Of a DNA stretch of 23,493 nt, positions 1 through 5,668 are shown in pieces. The number at the start of each line of letters is the position of its first letter. The first letter of the stretch is position 1. The position numbers and the translations under genes were made by a program. Under the pieces are notes generated by a model, which was not told the DNA's origin, ran no database searches, and saw only the letters and a program-made list of their open reading frames with translations. Origin of the DNA: Clostridiales bacterium UBA6330 (lineage in GTDB: Bacteria; Bacillota; Clostridia; Oscillospirales; CAG-272); assembly GCA_002438075.1 (NCBI GenBank), contig DJSQ01000219.1, positions 1 to 23,493 of the forward strand. The letters run 5' to 3'.

Positions 1-10
1 GCCGTATGGG

Positions 11-92
11 GGATTTCGCCGCCTGCGGGCGGCGACGAGGACTCCGCGTCCTCGACCGCGCCGCCTTTTAGAAAAGGCGGGCGAAAACTCCC
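11..92 (+). repeat. Three-hairpin intergenic repeat, copy 1 (type I)
   Basis: Three consecutive hairpins are visible. Hairpin a pairs 17-23 with 28-34 around a TGCG loop, hairpin b pairs 36-42 with 48-54 around TCCGC, and hairpin c pairs 61-68 with 73-80 around TAGA. A tail reading CGAAAACT follows at 82-89. The same arrangement recurs ungapped at a constant offset of 5548 bases. The 64-base cores (17-80 and 5565-5628) differ at 11 positions, ten of which form five compensated base pairs. Homology to the other copy reaches the left window edge (GCCGTA at 1-6), so this copy may begin outside the window. There is no T-tract after the hairpins, so it is not a standard terminator. Function is unknown. 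Confidence 0.85.
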
Positions 93-163
93 CCCCACTG
101 CGAAAGTCGGCGCGTTTGTCGGCAGTTTGAGGCGTTTCCTCGCCGATTTTCGGGGCTCCACGC

Positions 164-200
164 AAAAAAACTTGAGAAAAACAGAAAAAATTTCAAAAAA
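164..200 (+). promoter_or_regulatory. Phased A-tracts upstream of rpmB promoter
   Basis: A-runs occupy 164-170, 177-181, 185-190 and 195-200, so their centres are roughly 9 to 12 bases apart, close to one helical turn. They end four bases before the -35 hexamer. Such phased A-tracts are known to bend DNA and to act as UP-element-like sites for the RNA polymerase alpha subunit, which fits a highly expressed ribosomal protein gene. The activating role is inferred. From 93 to 163 I see nothing else I can name. Confidence 0.55.
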
Positions 201-203
201 CAC

Positions 204-232
204 TTGCAATTCGGGAAAAGATATGGTATAAT
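204..232 (+). promoter_or_regulatory. rpmB promoter
   Basis: The -35 box TTGCAA (204-209) and -10 box TATAAT (227-232) are separated by 17 bases. The bases TGG directly precede the -10, giving an extended -10. Transcription would begin near 239, leaving a leader of about 63 bases. The leader holds two small hairpins (238-248, and 259-263 paired with 268-272) before the ribosome binding site AGGAGG at 288-293. Confidence 0.85.
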
Positions 233-301
233 GATTGCTGTTGTACAGTGGTTCTGCCCCGTATTGCTACGGTGAAGCGTTAAATGTAGGAGGTGTCAAA
301 A

Positions 302-472
302 ATGGCAAAATGCTGTATCTGCGGAAAGGGCGTTGTGTTCGGTCAGAACGTCTCGCACTCGCATCGGAAGACCAACAGAAGCTGGAAGCCCAACATCCGT
401 AAAATCAGACTGGAAGGCAGCAAATCAATCAACGTTTGTTCCCGTTGCCTGCGCACCATGAAGAAAGCCTGA
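302..472 (+). CDS. rpmB: 50S ribosomal protein L28
   Basis: This 56-residue protein is the large-subunit ribosomal protein L28. It begins MAKCCICGKG and contains the family's basic SHRKTNRSWKPN-like stretch at about residues 20-31. Two cysteine pairs, C4/C7 and C46/C49, form the zinc-ribbon version of L28; many bacteria also carry a cysteine-free paralogue, which cannot be judged here. The start is fixed by AGGAGG eight bases upstream. It has its own strong promoter and a terminator 34 bases after the stop, so it is expected to be largely a single-gene unit. The gene is too short to stand out by length, but the match to the family is unambiguous. Confidence 0.97.
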   Translation: MAKCCICGKGVVFGQNVSHSHRKTNRSWKPNIRKIRLEGSKSINVCSRCLRTMKKA

Positions 473-506
473 GAGCAACAGTCCGATCTCGGCAAATAGA
501 GAGTAT

Positions 507-546
507 GGCAGACACCAACCGCTGTGTCTGCCCTTTCTGTTTTTGT
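507..546 (+). terminator. Rho-independent terminator after rpmB
   Basis: A perfect 9-bp stem GGCAGACAC (507-515) pairs with GTGTCTGCC (524-532) around an 8-base loop, followed by the T-rich stretch CTTTCTGTTTTT. The next gene starts only 27 bases further on and has no recognisable promoter of its own, so some readthrough is likely. Confidence 0.88.
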
Positions 547-572
547 AAATCTTCACAAGGAGGTGTCGCGCC

Positions 573-1310
573 GTGCCGTTGGCTGTAATCGGAGAGACCG
601 CGCCCGCGTCTCTGGTCGGGGTCCTCGGGCATGAGGGCTTTCGGGTCCTCCGTCTCCCCCGCAATCCGCGACTGCCTGTTCCCGTGGCGGCGCATCCCGA
701 CCTGTCGGTCTTTTTCGCGCCCGATGCGATTTATACAACAGCGGGCTATGCGGCACTTGCGCAGGCGGAGCTGGCGCTCCTCTGCCGTACCGCCGACCGT
801 CCCCTGCGGACGGTTACGAGAGAGGTCGGGGACCTTTACCCGCAGGATATTCTTCTGGATGCCCTTCCGCTCGGCGGACTTTTGTTCTGTCTGCCGCACG
901 CCACGGCACCCGAATTGACTTCTCACCCCGCTTATCGGACGGTTGCGGTGAAGCAGGGCTACGCGAAGTGCGCGGCGCTCCCCATCGGAAGCGGCGCACT
1001 GGCAAGCGCGGACCCGTCCATCCTCGGTGCGGCGGAGCGGGAGGGCTTGGAAACGGTACGGCTGACTGCGGGGGGCATCGTACTGGACGGCTACGGCACG
1101 GGATTTATCGGCGGCGCGGCATCCTTTGCGCCCTACGGCGGGTGCGAGACCGTCTTTTTCTGCGGCGCTCTCGGGCGTTACCCCGACGGCGCAAGGCTGA
1201 CCGCCGCACTCACGGCACACGGCTTGCGGGTCTGCGATATCCCCGATGAGCCGCTGACCGATGTGGGAACTGTTTTTTTATTGGGAGGAAGAAAGCATGG
1301 AACAGCATAA
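573..1310 (+). CDS. DUF6873 family GME-fold protein
   Basis: The 245-residue protein resembles a family common in Clostridia that is annotated as DUF6873 with a guanidino-modifying-enzyme (GME) fold. Characteristic stretches include VKQGYAKC, then ASADPSI, then a GFIGGAAS stretch and a C-terminal GTVFLLGG. No activity is established for this family to my knowledge, so the enzyme name refers to fold only. The start is a GTG nine bases after AAGGAGG; no ATG offers a better choice. It lies just behind the rpmB terminator and its 3' end overlaps the next gene by 14 bases, which suggests the two are translated together. Family assignment is from recalled sequence pattern and should be tested by profile search. 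Confidence 0.72.
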   Translation: MPLAVIGETAPASLVGVLGHEGFRVLRLPRNPRLPVPVAAHPDLSVFFAPDAIYTTAGYAALAQAELALLCRTADRPLRTVTREVGDLYPQDILLDALPLGGLLFCLPHATAPELTSHPAYRTVAVKQGYAKCAALPIGSGALASADPSILGAAEREGLETVRLTAGGIVLDGYGTGFIGGAASFAPYGGCETVFFCGALGRYPDGARLTAALTAHGLRVCDIPDEPLTDVGTVFLLGGRKHGTA

Positions 1311-1536
1311 AAAGGACCGACTGAACCATCTGGCGAAGAAATCGCGCGAGGCGGAGCTCTCGGAGGAGGAAAAAATCGAACAGGCGGCACTGCGGGAGGA
1401 ATACATTCGGGAATTCCGCGCACATTTTCAGGGAATTCTCGACCACACCGTGGTGGAACGTCCCGACGGCTCCAGAACGCCGCTGAACGAATTCCGCAAA
1501 AAAGAGACAAAAACCGAAGCGGACAAAGAAAAATAA
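1297..1536 (+). CDS. DUF896 (YnzC/UPF0291-type) small protein
   Basis: This 79-residue, highly charged helical protein matches the DUF896 family, represented by Bacillus YnzC. It shows the usual pattern of an N-terminal RLNHLAKKSRE helix, then LSEEEKIEQAALREEYI, then FRAHFQGILDHT and a PDGSRTPL turn. YnzC belongs to the Bacillus SOS operon yneA-yneB-ynzC, but the molecular role is not well defined. I chose ATG 1297 over the upstream in-frame ATG at 1261 because GGGAGGAAGA sits just before it and family members begin near this point. It overlaps the preceding gene's end by 14 bases. The tail is rich in Lys and Glu. Confidence 0.85.
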   Translation: MEQHKKDRLNHLAKKSREAELSEEEKIEQAALREEYIREFRAHFQGILDHTVVERPDGSRTPLNEFRKKETKTEADKEK

Positions 1537-1545
1537 GGTACCCCC

Positions 1546-1574
1546 TTTACAAAGCCGCTTTTTTGTGCTATAAT
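1546..1574 (+). promoter_or_regulatory. Promoter of the tsaE-rpe gene group
   Basis: TTTACA (1546-1551) and TATAAT (1569-1574) are 17 bases apart, with TGC directly before the -10 (extended -10). The start of transcription would fall near 1581. This position argues against translation from the ATG at 1585 and in favour of 1615. Confidence 0.88.
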
Positions 1575-1614
1575 ATAGGTTGGAATGATATGGATAGCGG
1601 AGATGGTAAAACCG

Positions 1615-2079
1615 ATGGAAAAACTGATGACTGTGCGGACGCAAAGCACTGCCGAAACCGAAGCGTGCGGTGCGGAGTTGGCAAAGCAAATGCTGGACGA
1701 CGCGGAGATTCCCCCGTTCGTTGCGCTATACGGGGACCTTGGGGTCGGAAAAACCGCCTTTGTGCGCGGCTTCGCCTCGGTCATTGCCCCGGGGGTCACG
1801 GTCCGTTCGCCCACCTTTGCGCTGGTCAATGAATACAAGGCAAAGCCGCGGCCGCTGTTCCATTTCGATATGTACCGCATCTCCAACGAGGATGACCTGC
1901 TCTCAATCGGGTTTTACGACTACCTCGACCGTCCGGGCATCTGCCTTGTGGAGTGGAGCGAAAACATCCCCTATGCCCTGCCCGACGATTATGTGCGGGT
2001 GGCGCTTTGCAAGGATGACGCGGACAAGCCCGACAGCCGCACCCTGACGATTGAGCAGATCGGAGGTGCGGGCGCATGA
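1615..2079 (+). CDS. tsaE: tRNA t6A biosynthesis ATPase TsaE
   Basis: TsaE is the small ATPase that works with TsaB, TsaC and TsaD to make N6-threonylcarbamoyladenosine at position 37 of ANN-decoding tRNAs. The 154-residue product shows a Walker A motif GDLGVGKT at residues 40-47, the RSPTFALVNEY segment, a DMYRI stretch and the LVEWSE motif near residues 111-116, all typical of the family. In-frame ATGs lie at 1585, 1603, 1615 and 1627. I chose 1615 because GCGGAG ends twelve bases upstream and the promoter start site leaves almost no leader for 1585. Its stop overlaps the start of tsaB. TsaD is not adjacent here. Confidence 0.95.
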   Translation: MEKLMTVRTQSTAETEACGAELAKQMLDDAEIPPFVALYGDLGVGKTAFVRGFASVIAPGVTVRSPTFALVNEYKAKPRPLFHFDMYRISNEDDLLSIGFYDYLDRPGICLVEWSENIPYALPDDYVRVALCKDDADKPDSRTLTIEQIGGAGA

Positions 2080-2768
2080 TGACGCTGGCACTGGAAAGCG
2101 CGGCGGCGGTTGCCTCGGTTGCACTGACCGAGGACGGGCGCACGCTGGCGGAGCTGACGCTCGACAACGGCAACACCCACAGCGAAACCCTGCTTCCGAT
2201 GGCGGATATGCTCTTCCGTCTGACGGGCAAAACGCTTGCGGACGTAGACCTCTATGCCGCCTCGGTGGGTCCCGGGTCCTTTACGGGCATCCGCATCGGT
2301 GCGGCAACCGTGAAGGGCTTGGCGTTCGGAAGCGGGAAATGCTGTCTCGGGGTCTCCTCGCTCGAAGCGCTGGCTTATGGATTGCGCGGGCAGGACGGCT
2401 TGGTTTGCCCCGTTCTGAATGCACGGCGCAGGCAGGTTTACACGGCGCTGTTCCGCTCCGAGGGCGGCAGAATTACGCGTCTGACCGAGGATACGGTCTG
2501 CATGGTTGACGAGCTGGACGCGCGTCTTGCGGACTATGCGGAGCCTGTCCTTTTTGCGGGAGATGCTTCCCGCCTTGCAGCCGAGACCGTCACGCACGCG
2601 GTTGCAACGGTTGCCGCGCCCCTTTTGCGGGCATCTGCGGCGGCGGTGGCGTATGCGGCAGAGGCGGCATATGCAGGCGGCGCGCGCGGGACCGATGCAA
2701 CGCTCTCCCCCGTTTATCTCCGCCCCTGTCAGGCAGAGCGCGAGCGTCTGGAGAAACTGAAAGACTGA
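2076..2768 (+). CDS. tsaB: tRNA t6A biosynthesis protein TsaB
   Basis: TsaB (YeaZ) is the inactive ASKHA-fold partner of TsaD in the t6A complex. The 230-residue protein starts TLALESAAAVASVAL and carries the hallmark GPGSFTGIRIG at residues 65-75, followed by a VKGLAFG helix. It begins with two adjacent ATG codons (2076 and 2079) in a 4-base ATGA overlap with tsaE, indicating coupled translation. Length is normal for the family. In many Firmicutes the next genes are rimI and tsaD; here rpiB follows instead, so those partners must lie elsewhere in the genome. Confidence 0.95.
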   Translation: MMTLALESAAAVASVALTEDGRTLAELTLDNGNTHSETLLPMADMLFRLTGKTLADVDLYAASVGPGSFTGIRIGAATVKGLAFGSGKCCLGVSSLEALAYGLRGQDGLVCPVLNARRRQVYTALFRSEGGRITRLTEDTVCMVDELDARLADYAEPVLFAGDASRLAAETVTHAVATVAAPLLRASAAAVAYAAEAAYAGGARGTDATLSPVYLRPCQAERERLEKLKD

Positions 2769-2813
2769 AAAGCCGAAAAATTGATTTTTTATCCGAAAGG
2801 AACATACGATATC

Positions 2814-3269
2814 ATGAAAACCACCAAAATTACAATCGGGTCCGACCACGCGGGCTACGGACTGAAGCTGAAGGTCATTGCGCACCTGAAGGAGCTCGGG
2901 ATCGAGACTCTGGACGTGGGAACCGACAGCGAGGCAAGCTGTGACTACCCCGTGTTCGCGCATCGGGTCTGCAAGAATATTCAGGACGGCGTAACCGAGC
3001 TCGGCATTCTGGTCTGCGGGACCGGAGTCGGGATGTCCATTGCCGCCAACAAGCATCGCGGCATCCGCGCGGCGGTCTGCTCCGACACCTTCTCGGCACG
3101 GCTGACCCGTCAGCACAACGATGCAAACGTGCTCTGCTTCGGCGAGCGCGTGGTGGGCGCGGGCGTTGCCTGCGATCTGGTGGATGCCTTCCTCGGCGCG
3201 GAGTTCGAGGGCGGCAAGCACGCGCGGCGGGCGGATATGATCCGCGCAATCGAAGAGGACGAGCTGTAA
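2814..3269 (+). CDS. rpiB: Ribose-5-phosphate isomerase B
   Basis: RpiB interconverts ribose 5-phosphate and ribulose 5-phosphate; some relatives act on allose 6-phosphate. The 151-residue protein has the N-terminal GSDHAGYGLK motif (D11, H12), the catalytic cysteine C68 in LVCGTGVGMSIAANK, and the RQHNDANVL segment with H101. These fit the LacAB/RpiB family and its usual length of about 150. I chose ATG 2814, preceded by GAAAGGAAC, over an upstream start at 2781 that would add eleven residues with no ribosome binding site. It lies 45 bases after tsaB and 60 before ispD. With rpe downstream, the same transcript encodes both ribulose-5-phosphate-converting enzymes. Confidence 0.95.
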   Translation: MKTTKITIGSDHAGYGLKLKVIAHLKELGIETLDVGTDSEASCDYPVFAHRVCKNIQDGVTELGILVCGTGVGMSIAANKHRGIRAAVCSDTFSARLTRQHNDANVLCFGERVVGAGVACDLVDAFLGAEFEGGKHARRADMIRAIEEDEL

Positions 3270-3329
3270 AAGCTGTTAAAGCCGTTAAACGTTAAGACGG
3301 CATCACGCACAGAAAGGCAGGGCTTGATT

Positions 3330-4085
3330 ATGGGAGAAGTGACCCATCAGACCGCGAATTTACTTCTTGCAAGCAATCCGAAGAACCGAACCGCCGCGCT
3401 CATCCTTGCGGCGGGAAAATCCTCGCGCATGGGCGGAGGAACCTCCAAGCAGTTTCTTGCGCTGGGCGGCATTCCGGTCCTTGCGCACACCCTCCTCGCC
3501 TATCAGCAATCCCCGCTGATTACCGAAATCATCGTTGCGGCGCGGGAAAAGGACGTGGACACGGTGGTCGCGCTTTGCGAGGACTACCACATCACCAAGC
3601 TGGCGGCGGTGGTCATCGGCGGGAAGAACCGTCAGGAATCGGCGCTCCGTGCCTTTTCGGTCATCGGTCCCGACATCCGCTACGTTGCGATTGCGGACGG
3701 GGCACGTTGCCTCATTACGCCAACCGAGATTGAGATGGTCTGCGGCGCGGCATACCGCAAGAAAGCCGCAAGCGCGGGCGTTCGGATGACGGGGACCGTC
3801 AAGCGGGTCTCCCGCGGCGGCGCGATTCTCGAAACGCTGGACCGCGAAGCAATCTGGGAGGCGCAGACCCCGCAGGTGTTCCACATCGGGCTTTATGCGG
3901 CGGCGCAGAGCCGCGCGGCAAGCGACGGCTTTGTGGGAACCGACGACAACGAGCTGATCGAGCACCTCGGCTATCGGGTTCAGATGGTGGAATGCAGCAA
4001 GGAAAACCTGAAGGTGACCACGCCCGACGATATGCGTCTGGCGGGTGCGATTCTCGCCGCCCGTCATCGGGGCGAAAAAGCATGA
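3330..4085 (+). CDS. ispD: 2-C-methyl-D-erythritol 4-phosphate cytidylyltransferase
   Basis: IspD transfers CMP from CTP to methylerythritol phosphate in the MEP route to isoprenoids. The 251-residue protein has the nucleotide-binding motif LAAGKSSRMGGGTSKQ at about residues 26-41, an IADGARCLI segment that corresponds to the family's conserved DxxRP-like region, and a C-terminal VTTPDDMRLA typical of IspD. About 20 residues precede the usual start of the fold, so a slightly later start is possible, but ATG 3330 follows an AAAGGCAGG-like site. A TTG six bases upstream is less likely. It overlaps ispF by four bases (ATGA), the common ispD-ispF arrangement. Confidence 0.94.
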   Translation: MGEVTHQTANLLLASNPKNRTAALILAAGKSSRMGGGTSKQFLALGGIPVLAHTLLAYQQSPLITEIIVAAREKDVDTVVALCEDYHITKLAAVVIGGKNRQESALRAFSVIGPDIRYVAIADGARCLITPTEIEMVCGAAYRKKAASAGVRMTGTVKRVSRGGAILETLDREAIWEAQTPQVFHIGLYAAAQSRAASDGFVGTDDNELIEHLGYRVQMVECSKENLKVTTPDDMRLAGAILAARHRGEKA

Positions 4086-4603
4086 CGGCGCTTCCCTTTC
4101 GCATCGGGCACGGATATGACGTGCATCGGCTGGTCGAAGGTCGCCCGCTGATTCTCGGCGGGGTCACAATTCCGCACAGCCACGGTCTGCTCGGGCATTC
4201 GGACGCGGACGTGCTTGTCCATGCCATTATGGACGCTCTGCTCGGCGCGGCGGCGCTGGGCGATATCGGAAAGCTGTTCCCCGACACCGACCCGACCTAT
4301 GCGGGGGCGGACAGTCTGGTGCTTGCCGCACGCGTGGCGGAGGCGGTCCGCAATGTGGGCTACGGAATCGGCAACGTGGACGCAACGGTGCTGGCACAAG
4401 CCCCCAAGCTCGCGCCGCACATCCTCCGTATGCGGGAGAACATTGCGGCGGCGCTCGGGGTTCCCGTCGGCGCGGTCAGCGTCAAGGCGACCACCGAGGA
4501 GGGCTTGGGCTTTACCGGTGAGCGCCTCGGAATTGCGGCACACGCGGTTGCACTGATTTATTCTGAGCACGGCTCGGACGCGGGCGCAAGCGGGACAGCC
4601 TGA
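4082..4603 (+). CDS. ispF: 2-C-methyl-D-erythritol 2,4-cyclodiphosphate synthase
   Basis: IspF cyclises CDP-methylerythritol 2-phosphate, releasing CMP, two steps after IspD. The 173-residue protein carries the metal-binding GYDVHRL (D13, H15) and H47 in LVHAIMDALLGAA, plus GHSDADV, DIGKLFPDTDP and the TTEEGLGFTGE signature. The family average is about 160 residues; a short Gly/Ala/Ser-rich C-terminal extension explains the difference. Start ATG 4082 overlaps the ispD stop, so the reading frame that extends upstream into ispD is not used. The metal ligands are known from the family; the assignments here are by position. Confidence 0.96.
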   Translation: MTALPFRIGHGYDVHRLVEGRPLILGGVTIPHSHGLLGHSDADVLVHAIMDALLGAAALGDIGKLFPDTDPTYAGADSLVLAARVAEAVRNVGYGIGNVDATVLAQAPKLAPHILRMRENIAAALGVPVGAVSVKATTEEGLGFTGERLGIAAHAVALIYSEHGSDAGASGTA

Positions 4604-4725
4604 TTTTTCGACATCCTTCCGCGCCGCCCCGTGCGGGCTTTCGGTACAGTATATGGTGCTTCCCCAAAATCTGACAAAAGCGGTCAGACACATTTCGTAT
4701 TTTTTCTGTAAGTGAGGTTCCTGTT

Positions 4726-5394
4726 ATGATTTACATTGCCCCCTCTTTATTGGCGGCGGATTTCGCCAATCTGGAAAGCAGTGTCAGACGCGTGACGGAC
4801 GCGGGCGCGAACTATCTGCATCTGGACGTGATGGATGGGATGTTTGTGCCGAACATCAGCTTCGGCACGCCTGTCATTGCGGCACTGCGCCACCACAGCA
4901 AGCTGATATTCGACGTTCACCTGATGATCCGCGAGCCGATTCGCTACATCGGGGATTTTGTCAAGGCGGGCGCGGACATCATCACCGTTCATCTGGAGGC
5001 TTGCGCGGATGTGCGGGCAACGCTCCGTGCGATACGGGAGCGGGAGGTACGGGTCGGACTTGCCATCTCCCCCGCCACGCCCGTGGAAGCGATTCTGCCC
5101 TATCTGCGGGAGATTGACATGGCGCTGGTGATGACGGTTGTCCCGGGCTTTGGGGGACAGGCGCTCATTCCAGAAACACTGGAGAAGGTGCGGGTCATCC
5201 GTCGGTACATCACGGCGCAGGGCTTGCCGCTTGACCTTGAGGTGGACGGCGGGCTGAAGCCCGAGAACGTGAAGCTCGCCACGGATGCGGGCGCGAACGT
5301 CATTGTGGCAGGCTCGGCGATTTTCCAGTCCAAGCGACCGCGCGCGGTCATTGCACAAATGCGGAGCGGTGCGGAGCCGAAGAAAGAGAAATAA
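4726..5394 (+). CDS. rpe: Ribulose-phosphate 3-epimerase
   Basis: Rpe interconverts ribulose 5-phosphate and xylulose 5-phosphate in the pentose phosphate pathway. The 222-residue TIM-barrel protein shows APSLLAADFANL at the N-terminus, H32 and D34 in LHLDVMDGMFVPN, H65 in DVHLMI, MTVVPGFGGQ at about 136-145 and D174 in LEVDGGLKPEN. These are the family's metal ligands and acid/base residues. The allulose-6-phosphate epimerase AlsE is a close relative, but the motifs here fit classical Rpe. It follows a 122-base gap with no clear promoter, so it may share the upstream transcript. A strong terminator closes the group 17 bases after its stop. Confidence 0.95.
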   Translation: MIYIAPSLLAADFANLESSVRRVTDAGANYLHLDVMDGMFVPNISFGTPVIAALRHHSKLIFDVHLMIREPIRYIGDFVKAGADIITVHLEACADVRATLRAIREREVRVGLAISPATPVEAILPYLREIDMALVMTVVPGFGGQALIPETLEKVRVIRRYITAQGLPLDLEVDGGLKPENVKLATDAGANVIVAGSAIFQSKRPRAVIAQMRSGAEPKKEK

Positions 5395-5411
5395 ATTGCA
5401 TAAAACACGGT

Positions 5412-5452
5412 CCCGCCTCGGATTTTTCCGAGGCGGGGCTGTTTGTTTGTGG
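5412..5452 (+). terminator. Terminator after rpe
   Basis: CCCGCCTCGG (5412-5421) pairs perfectly with CCGAGGCGGG (5428-5437) around an ATTTTT loop, followed by the T-rich CTGTTTGTTTG. On the opposite strand the hairpin is followed by GTGTTTTATG, so weak bidirectional use for the convergent GH3 operon is possible. Confidence 0.9.
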
Positions 5453-5492
5453 AAGGGCATCTCGCCGATAATAAGGTGCAAATGCCTTTCAC

Positions 5493-5530
5493 GCTTTTTT
5501 CTTTGACCATGTAGGCGCAAAGAAAAAAGC
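5493..5530. repeat. 13-bp perfect inverted repeat
   Basis: GCTTTTTTCTTTG (5493-5505) is the exact reverse complement of CAAAGAAAAAAGC (5518-5530), with a 12-base spacer. It lies between the rpe terminator and the three-hairpin repeat, and may be the 5' part of a longer composite intergenic element. On the minus strand it could also serve as a hairpin downstream of the GH3 gene, though there is no clear terminator tract. No protein-binding role can be shown. Confidence 0.6.
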
Positions 5531-5558
5531 TTTGCAAAAAAGAAAGCGCCGTAAAGAA

Positions 5559-5640
5559 GGATTTCGCGCTCTGCGGAGCGCGACAAGGGCTCCGCGCCCT
5601 TGACGGCGCCGCCTTTTAGAAAAGGCGGGCGAAAACTTTC
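5559..5640 (+). repeat. Three-hairpin intergenic repeat, copy 2 (type I)
   Basis: Hairpin a pairs 5565-5571 with 5576-5582 (TGCG loop), b pairs 5584-5590 with 5596-5602 (TCCGC loop), and c pairs 5609-5616 with 5621-5628 (TAGA loop). The tail CGAAAACTTTC lies at 5630-5640. Compared with the copy at 11-92, three base pairs in hairpin a and two in hairpin b are changed on both arms, while the loops and hairpin c are identical. It sits between the convergent rpe and GH3 genes. Confidence 0.87.
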
Positions 5641-5668
5641 ACTACACGATATGCGTTACGTTTTATCT

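Noticed and set aside
429..1220. Minus-strand frame opposite rpmB and the DUF6873 gene
   Set aside because: It runs through the rpmB terminator and the gene's reverse complement without any protein signature.
1516..1566. AAGCGG and CCGCTT flanking the DUF896 gene end as a terminator
   Set aside because: The arms are six bases long and about 35 apart, and the right arm lies inside the tsaE promoter spacer.
1989..3221. 410-codon minus-strand frame opposite tsaB and rpiB
   Set aside because: It crosses two well-supported genes and their intergenic gap, and shows no family motif.
3270..3329. Short GTTAAA-like tandem words and a GCCGT/ACGGC stem between rpiB and ispD
   Set aside because: The arms are only five bases and the repeats are imperfect; this is within chance for the region.
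4670..4700. Possible terminator between ispF and rpe
   Set aside because: TCTGAC/GTCAGA gives only a 6-bp stem and the T-run begins about nine bases later, too far for a standard intrinsic terminator.
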